DNA from: Actinomycetes bacterium
GTDB lineage: Bacteria; Actinomycetota; Acidimicrobiia; Acidimicrobiales; Palsa-688
Length of the DNA: 11,825 bases
Direction of reading: 5' to 3'
Assembly: GCA_021846485.1 (NCBI GenBank)
Contig: JAJZWW010000067.1
Coordinates: forward strand, 1-11,825
The notes under the pieces were generated by a model. It was not told the DNA's origin. It searched no databases and saw nothing but the letters and a program-made list of their open reading frames with translations. A program made the translations under genes and the position numbers. This document shows, in pieces, positions 7,838 through 11,825 of the stretch. Within the stretch, counting starts at the first letter, position 1. Each line of letters opens with the position of its first letter.

Positions 7838-7918
7838 ACCTACCTGGCTCTTCGACATCCGATCCGGCGACCCGGTCACCCCGGACCCCCGGGAGCTTCC
7901 CCCCTCACCGTCGCTCGC

Positions 7919-8149
7919 CTATTGCAGTCGGATCGCGAGGATCGTCGTGGTGAAGGCGAAGACCACGGCGCAGGCCACGGTCGCCCGGTCGAGATTGCGC
8001 TCGGCGACCGTCGAGCCGGCCGCAGCCGAGCCGAGCGAGCCTCCGAACATCTCGGAGAGGCCACCCCCCTTGCCGCTGTGGAGCAGGACCAGGAAGATCA
8101 GCGCCCCTGACACGATGACCTGGATTGCTATGATCACCGCCGTCAGCAT
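7919..8149 (-). CDS. secG: Protein translocase subunit SecG
   Basis: SecG is the small, non-essential subunit of the SecYEG channel and assists SecA-driven protein export across the cytoplasmic membrane. The protein is 76 residues, the normal size. It has two hydrophobic helices (about 3-23 and 56-74) joined by a cytoplasmic loop with the conserved HSGKGGGLSEMFGGS motif (24-38) and a Gly/Ala/Ser-rich stretch. ATG at 8149 is preceded by GGGAGG (8159-8164) with 9-base spacing. Its place after gap-pgk-tpiA is the usual one in Gram-positive genomes. A 185-base spacer with two hairpins separates it from tpiA, so it may have its own promoter. The importer operon starts 126 bases downstream on the same strand. 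Confidence 0.96.
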   Translation of the reverse strand: MLTAVIIAIQVIVSGALIFLVLLHSGKGGGLSEMFGGSLGSAAAGSTVAERNLDRATVACAVVFAFTTTILAIRLQ

Positions 8150-8158
8150 ATGACGTGA

Positions 8159-8164
8159 CCTCCC
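8159..8164 (-). promoter_or_regulatory. Ribosome-binding site of secG
   Basis: Minus strand GGGAGG, 9 bases before ATG at 8149. It supports this ATG as the secG start. Confidence 0.7.
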
Positions 8165-8214
8165 GGCCTCGACTCAGCGGCCGCCTCTGTGGACATCGAG
8201 GTTCAGGTTAGCAG

Positions 8215-8241
8215 CACCCGTCTCGACTTACGAGACGGGTG
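8215..8241 (-). terminator. Perfect 11-bp hairpin between tpiA and secG
   Basis: CACCCGTCTCG (8215-8225) pairs fully with CGAGACGGGTG (8231-8241) around the loop ACTTA. It is the less GC-extreme and cleaner of two hairpins in the tpiA-secG spacer. The base run after it on the minus strand is GCTGCTAACC, with no T-tract. A U-tail-less terminator of the glycolysis operon, an RNA processing site, or a dyad operator upstream of secG are all possible. Confidence 0.6.
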
Positions 8242-8290
8242 GTTTGCCTTCGGGCCACCTTTGGAACATCCGTAACAGGCTGTTCACCCA

Positions 8291-8317
8291 GCCCACCGGC
8301 CGGGTCGGCCGGGGGGC
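8291..8317 (-). terminator. Imperfect hairpin shortly after the tpiA stop codon
   Basis: GCCCACCGGCCG (8291-8302) pairs with CGGCCGGGGGGC (8306-8317) around a 3-base loop, with one A-G mismatch, giving 7 plus 4 bp. It starts 17 bases past the tpiA stop, as a terminator would, but lacks a T-run. It could act in tandem with the hairpin at 8215-8241. Confidence 0.45.
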
Positions 8318-8334
8318 TGGGGTCAGAGGTGGGT

Positions 8335-9114
8335 TCAGCGGGGCCGGGCGGCCGCCACGACCGCGGCGAAGGCCACCGGGTCGAGGCTCGCTCCGCCGAC
8401 CAGCGCCCCGTCGACGTCGGGCTGGCCGACGAGATCGGCGGCGTTGCGCTCGTTGACCGACCCCCCGTACTGGATCCGCACCCCGCCGGCCGCGTCGGGG
8501 CCCCAGCGCTCCCCGACCGCCACCCGCAGCGCCGCGGCGACCGCCTGGGCGTCCGCCGGGGTGGCGGTGCGGCCGGTGCCGATCGCCCAGATCGGCTCGT
8601 AGGCGACGACGAGGCGCGCGGCCTCCGCCGGCTCGACGCCGGCGAGCGCTGCGTGGAGCTGGCCGACGACGACCTCCTCCGTCCGGCCGGCGTCCCGCTG
8701 CTCGGCGGTCTCGCCGACGCAGCAGATCGGCGTCATGCCGGCCCGCAGAGTCGCCCGCAGCTTGCGGTTGACCCACCCGTCGGTCTCGCCCAGGTGCTGG
8801 CGGCGCTCCGAGTGCCCGACGATCACGTAGCGGACACCGAGCTTGGCGAGCATGACCGGGCTGACCTCGCCGGTCCAGGGGCCGGAGTCCTCCCAGTGGA
8901 CGTCCTGAGCCCCGAGGGCGACGGAGATCTCGTCGGCGTCGAGGACCGTCTGCACCGAGCGCAGGGCGGTGAACGCCGGGTGCACGCTCACCTCGACGGC
9001 CCCCTGCGGACCGCGCTCCAAGGCGTAGGAGAGCTTCTGCACCACCTGGATCGCCTCCAGGTGGGTGAGGTGCATCTTCCAGTTGCCCGACACCAGAGGG
9101 CGGCGGGGGCTCAC
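8335..9114 (-). CDS. tpiA: Triosephosphate isomerase
   Basis: This cytoplasmic TIM-barrel enzyme interconverts dihydroxyacetone phosphate and glyceraldehyde 3-phosphate. From GTG at 9114 it is 259 residues, a normal length. The active-site residues are present: Asn11 and Lys13 in SGNWKMH, the electrophile His101 in VIVGHSERR, and the catalytic base Glu173 in AYEPIWAIGTG, which leads into the flexible phosphate-gripping loop. Phosphate-binding glycines follow in YGGSVN (216-221) and LVGGASLD (238-245). The GTG overlaps the pgk stop codon in a GTGA, and a GGGGGG tract lies a few bases upstream, so translation is probably coupled to pgk. A longer reading frame extends upstream to 10149 but runs out of frame through pgk and shows no enzyme features. 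Confidence 0.97.
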   Translation of the reverse strand: MSPRRPLVSGNWKMHLTHLEAIQVVQKLSYALERGPQGAVEVSVHPAFTALRSVQTVLDADEISVALGAQDVHWEDSGPWTGEVSPVMLAKLGVRYVIVGHSERRQHLGETDGWVNRKLRATLRAGMTPICCVGETAEQRDAGRTEEVVVGQLHAALAGVEPAEAARLVVAYEPIWAIGTGRTATPADAQAVAAALRVAVGERWGPDAAGGVRIQYGGSVNERNAADLVGQPDVDGALVGGASLDPVAFAAVVAAARPR

Positions 9115-10286
9115 CGCGGACCCCCCGGCGCCGCCCGGCGGCTCGCGGCACGGCGGAGGGCGACGAGCCCGGGGAGGTCGCCGTGCTCGAGCAGCTCGAG
9201 CGACGCCCCGCCCCCGGTGGAGAGGTGGTCGACCCGGTCGGCGAGCCCGAAGGCCGCCAGGGCGCTCGCGCTGTCGCCCCCGCCGACGACGGTGAACCCC
9301 GGCGCCGAGGCGACCGCCTCGGCCACCGCCCGGGTGCCGGCCGCGAAGCGGGGGTCCTCGAAGACCCCCATCGGCCCGTTCCAAAAGACGGTGGCCGCCT
9401 GCTCGACGACGTCGGCGAAGTCGGCCGCCGTCCCGGGCCCGATGTCGAGCCCCCTCCAGCCGTCGGGGACGTCTCGGCCGACCTGGCGGACCTCCCCGGT
9501 CCGCTCCCGGCCCGGCCCGAGCTCCCCGTCGGGGCTGAGCACGCTCAAGTCCCCCGGGAGGCGCACTGGCTTGCCGGATTCGAGCAGGCGCCGGCAGGCG
9601 CCGACCTGGTCGGGCTCCAGCAGCGACGCCCCGGTGCGGTGGCCTTTGGCGGCGAGGAAGGTGAAGCACATGCCCCCGCCCACGACCAGGGTGTCGACCC
9701 GCTCCGACAGCGACTCGAGCAACCCGAGCTTGTCGCTCACCTTGGAGCCGCCGAGGACCGCGACGAAGGGGCGGGCCGGAGCCTCGAGCAGCGACGAGAG
9801 CACCTCGACCTCGCGGGCGAGGACCCTCCCGGCTGCAGACGGGAGGTGCTCGGGGGGCCCGACGATCGACGCGTGGGCCCGGTGGGCGGCGCCGAAGGCG
9901 TCGTTGACGTAGAGGTCCTGGCCGTCGACCAGGCGCTCGATGAAGGCGGGCGAGCCCGACTCCTCGCCCGGGTCGAAGCGGAGGTTGTCGGCAAGGACCA
10001 CCCGGGAGGAGTCGGCCCCCGCGGCGTCGAGCAGCTCGGTGAGCCGGGCGCGCACCGGGGCCAGGTCGTAGCGGGGGTCGACCCTGCCCTTCGGGCGGCC
10101 CAGGTGGGTCACGACGCTCACCCGGGCGGCGCCCCGCTCGAGGAGCCACTCGAGGGTCGGCAGCGTCGCCCGGATGCGCAGGTCGTCGGAGATCCGGCCG
10201 CCGGCCAGGGGGACGTTGTAGTCGACCCGCACCAGGACCCGCCGGCCGTCGGGGTCGGGCAGGTCCTCGAGCTGGGGTAGCTCCAC
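9111..10286 (-). CDS. pgk: Phosphoglycerate kinase
   Basis: This cytoplasmic enzyme transfers phosphate from 1,3-bisphosphoglycerate to ADP, the first ATP-yielding step of glycolysis. From GTG at 10286 the protein has 391 residues, at the short end of the family. Visible motifs are RVDYNVP (20-26; the usual residue at 23 is Phe), HLGRPKG (61-67), NLRFDPGEE (101-109), NDAFGAAHRAHAS (128-140), GGSKVSDK (179-186), WNGPMGVFE (302-310), GGGDSASA (335-342) and STGGGASLELLE (356-367). Substrate and nucleotide sites therefore look complete. The start lies 2 bases after the gap stop and no good ribosome-binding site precedes it, which suggests ribosomes finishing gap reinitiate here. An upstream in-frame start at 10421 would add an Arg/Gly-rich extension overlapping gap and is rejected. 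Confidence 0.97.
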   Translation of the reverse strand: MELPQLEDLPDPDGRRVLVRVDYNVPLAGGRISDDLRIRATLPTLEWLLERGAARVSVVTHLGRPKGRVDPRYDLAPVRARLTELLDAAGADSSRVVLADNLRFDPGEESGSPAFIERLVDGQDLYVNDAFGAAHRAHASIVGPPEHLPSAAGRVLAREVEVLSSLLEAPARPFVAVLGGSKVSDKLGLLESLSERVDTLVVGGGMCFTFLAAKGHRTGASLLEPDQVGACRRLLESGKPVRLPGDLSVLSPDGELGPGRERTGEVRQVGRDVPDGWRGLDIGPGTAADFADVVEQAATVFWNGPMGVFEDPRFAAGTRAVAEAVASAPGFTVVGGGDSASALAAFGLADRVDHLSTGGGASLELLEHGDLPGLVALRRAASRRAAPGGPR

Positions 10287-10288
10287 GG

Positions 10289-11296
10289 TCAGCGGGCCGC
10301 CCGGCCGACCAGCGCGACCAGGTCGACGGTCCGGTTGGAGTAGCCCCATTCGTTGTCGTACCAGCCGAAGACCTTGACCAGCGAGCCCATGGTCATGGTG
10401 AGCAGGCTGTCGAAGGTGCACGACGCGGGCGAGCCGACGATGTCGGAGGACACGATCGGCTCGTCGGTGTAGGTGAGCACGGCGGCGAGCGGGCCCGCCG
10501 AGGCGGCCGCGGCGAACGCCGCGTTGACCTCCTCGACGGAGACCTCGCGGGAGACGATGCCGGTGAAGTCGGTGATCGACCCGTCCGCGACCGGGACCCG
10601 CAGGGCGGAGCCGTCCAGCTTGCCCTGCAGCGCCGAGAGGACCAGCCCGGTGGCCCGGGCGGCCCCTGTCGAGGACGGCACGATGTTGACCGCCGCCCCC
10701 CGGGCGCGGCGGAGGTCCTTGTGGGCCAGGTCGAGCAGGTTCTGGTCGTTGGTGAAGGCGTGCACCGTGGTCATCAACCCCTTGTCCACCCCGAACGCGT
10801 CGTCGAGGACCTTCACCATCGGCACGAAGCAGTTGGTGGTGCAGGAGGCGTTGGACACCACCCGGTGGGCTGCAGGATCGAAGGTGGCGTCGTTGACGCC
10901 GACCACGAAGGTGGCGTCGACGTTGGTGGCGGGCGCGGAGATGACCACGTAGGAGGCGCCCGAGTCGAGGTGCGCGCTCGCCTTCCTCCCGTCGGTGTAG
11001 CGGCCGGTCGACTCGACGACCACGTCGACGCCGAGGTCCTTCCAGGGCAGCTCCTCGGGGCTCTGGCCGGTGAAAATGCGGATCTCCCGCTCCCCCACCC
11101 GGATCGAGCCCTCGGTGACGGTCACCCGCCGGCCCAGGGTCCCGTGGGTCGAGTCGTACTGCAGGAGGTGGGCCGCGGTCGCGGTCGGCATGATGTCGTT
11201 GGCCGCGACCACCTCCAGGTCGTCACGGTCGAGCGCGGCCCGCAAGAAGTTGCGGCCGATGCGGCCGAAGCCGTTGATCCCCACTCGCACAGCCAT
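10289..11296 (-). CDS. gap: Glyceraldehyde-3-phosphate dehydrogenase, type I
   Basis: This cytoplasmic enzyme oxidises and phosphorylates glyceraldehyde 3-phosphate to 1,3-bisphosphoglycerate using a nicotinamide cofactor. The protein has 335 residues, the standard length. It opens with the Rossmann motif GINGFGRIGRN (6-16), and Asn33-Asp34 end the second strand, where Asp favours NAD. The catalytic motif SNASCTTNC places the nucleophile at Cys152 and the base at His179. Phosphate-binding PSSTGAA (207-213) and the C-terminal WYDNEWGYSNR (312-322) are intact. The segment usually read as DLPHKDLRRAR is DLAHKDLRRAR here (189-199), so a proline tied to cofactor choice is replaced by Ala191. ATG at 11296 has GGGAGG 7 bases upstream. 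It is the first gene of the coupled gap-pgk-tpiA set and follows the yvcK-family gene by 94 bases. Confidence 0.97.
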   Translation of the reverse strand: MAVRVGINGFGRIGRNFLRAALDRDDLEVVAANDIMPTATAAHLLQYDSTHGTLGRRVTVTEGSIRVGEREIRIFTGQSPEELPWKDLGVDVVVESTGRYTDGRKASAHLDSGASYVVISAPATNVDATFVVGVNDATFDPAAHRVVSNASCTTNCFVPMVKVLDDAFGVDKGLMTTVHAFTNDQNLLDLAHKDLRRARGAAVNIVPSSTGAARATGLVLSALQGKLDGSALRVPVADGSITDFTGIVSREVSVEEVNAAFAAAASAGPLAAVLTYTDEPIVSSDIVGSPASCTFDSLLTMTMGSLVKVFGWYDNEWGYSNRTVDLVALVGRAAR

Positions 11297-11303
11297 TCGA
11301 GCG

Positions 11304-11309
11304 CCTCCC
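11304..11309 (-). promoter_or_regulatory. Ribosome-binding site of gap
   Basis: Minus strand GGGAGG, 7 bases before ATG at 11296. It confirms the gap start. I could not identify a convincing promoter in the 94-base spacer. Confidence 0.75.
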
Positions 11310-11341
11310 GTGTCGGTCGATACCTGCGTCCAGCCGTCGCT

Positions 11342-11372
11342 GCGGCCCCCGGTCCCCCGCCGCGGGGGCCGC
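11342..11372 (-). terminator. GC hairpin between the yvcK-family gene and gap
   Basis: GCGGCCCCCG (11342-11351) pairs perfectly with CGGGGGCCGC (11363-11372) around an 11-base loop. An alternative fold pairs CCCCC (11354-11358) with GGGGG (11364-11368), which uses the same right arm, so the two structures exclude each other. No T-run follows. It could end the yvcK-side transcript or attenuate entry into the glycolysis genes; this is inference from position. Confidence 0.45.
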
Positions 11373-11390
11373 GGGGATCCAAGCTCGAGC

Positions 11391-11825
11391 CTACGGGCCG
11401 GGCCGGGCCGGTGCCAGCGCGTGCAGCGCCTCGCCCAGGGCGACCGGGTCGTGGGCCGCCCGGTCCTCCAGGCCGACGGGGGCCACCGCCAGCTCGACGC
11501 CAGCCGTGGCGGCGAGCGCTTCGACGGCGCGCCGCTCCCCGTCCGGCGCGGCGGCGTCGACCAGCGCGGCGTGCACCCTCACCCCGTGGTCGAGGACCGC
11601 TCGCAGGAGGTCGGCGGCGTCCATCCCGGCGGTCTCGGGCTCCTGGGGGCGGAGGTTGCACACGAGCACCGTCCCCCCCGCCCTCCCCGCGAGGGCCTCG
11701 CTCAGCTCGCGCACCACGCAGGCGGCCAGGACGCTGGTGTAGAGCGATCCCGGTCCGAGCACCACCTGGTCGGCCTCCCGGATCGCAGCCACCGCCTCGG
11801 GGTCGGCAGGGGCGTCGGGGGGTGG
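11391..11825 (-). CDS. yvcK: YvcK/CofD-like family protein, C-terminal 144 residues (5' end beyond the window)
   Basis: YvcK-family proteins bind UDP-sugars and are needed for growth on gluconeogenic carbon and for normal cell-wall synthesis in Gram-positive bacteria. The frame is open from the right edge and ends at TAG 11393-11391. The visible part contains the family core AIREADQVVLGPGSLYTSVL, followed by VLVCNLRPQEPETAGMDAADLLRAV; the usual wording of the second motif is close to CNVMTQPGETxGxSAxDH, so it is a divergent copy. The C-terminus is Ala/Pro-rich and appears complete. The gene lies directly upstream of gap on the same strand. In most Gram-positive genomes whiA follows yvcK, but no whiA is present here. 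Family assignment is firm from the LGPGSLYTS motif; the precise role in this organism is inferred. Confidence 0.88.
   Translation of the reverse strand, partial: PPPDAPADPEAVAAIREADQVVLGPGSLYTSVLAACVVRELSEALAGRAGGTVLVCNLRPQEPETAGMDAADLLRAVLDHGVRVHAALVDAAAPDGERRAVEALAATAGVELAVAPVGLEDRAAHDPVALGEALHALAPARPGP

Noticed and set aside
7793..7879. Extending the first binding protein upstream to 7879
   Set aside because: It would add an Arg-rich leader before the signal peptide. The strong ribosome-binding site at 7802-7809 serves GTG 7792.
5807..8110. A 767-codon open frame on the plus strand opposite the first binding protein and secG
   Set aside because: It is the antisense shadow of two clearly recognised genes in GC-rich DNA. 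Its translation is Gly/Val/Arg-rich with no domain, and it crosses two unrelated genes and their spacer.
8272..8287. A possible LexA/SOS box in the tpiA-secG spacer (minus strand GAAC-AGCCT-GTT)
   Set aside because: The actinobacterial box needs GAAC and GTTC separated by 4 bases. Here the gap is 5 and the right half is GTTA; the true symmetry is only 5-1-5. No SOS gene is nearby.
10287..10421. Extending pgk upstream to the in-frame start at 10421
   Set aside because: It would overlap the conserved C-terminal coding region of gap and add an extension unlike any phosphoglycerate kinase. GTG at 10286 gives the proper family N-terminus.
1..11825. Mobile elements, CRISPR arrays, tRNA or rRNA genes, phage or defence genes
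   Set aside because: I found no transposase or integrase motifs, no regularly spaced repeats and no cloverleaf candidates. All coding space is taken by housekeeping and transport genes.

Overview
The window is GC-rich (about 70% by eye), strongly G/C-ending in third codon positions, and uses GTG as the start of most genes. The order yvcK, gap, pgk, tpiA, secG is the classic central-glycolysis cluster of Gram-positive bacteria. With this base composition it points to an actinobacterium. I cannot name the genus from sequence alone. Every gene I can support lies on the minus strand, so transcription runs from the right end to the left.

Right part (about 8.3-11.8 kb): the 3' end of a YvcK-family gene is followed by gap (glyceraldehyde-3-phosphate dehydrogenase), pgk (phosphoglycerate kinase) and tpiA (triosephosphate isomerase). 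gap and pgk are separated by 2 bases, and pgk and tpiA overlap in a GTGA, so the three lower-glycolysis enzymes look translationally coupled. A 185-base spacer with two hairpins separates tpiA from secG, the small membrane subunit of the Sec translocon.

Left part (1-7.8 kb): a Dpp/Opp-type ABC importer. Its order of transcription is a family-5 solute-binding lipoprotein, permease B, permease C (GTGA overlap with B), one polypeptide carrying both ATPase domains, and a second family-5 solute-binding lipoprotein that runs off the left edge. Two back-to-back perfect GC hairpins lie between the first binding protein and permease B, a natural place to make more binding protein than membrane channel. 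The second binding protein is easy to miss because its reading frame is open at the window edge.

I see no mobile element, CRISPR array, RNA gene or phage gene, and no clearly new biological system. The points most worth a second look are the twin hairpins, the two binding proteins around one fused-ATPase importer, the duplicated four-cysteine motif in the ATPase, the absence of whiA between yvcK and gap, and a Pro-to-Ala change at a cofactor-related position of GAPDH.
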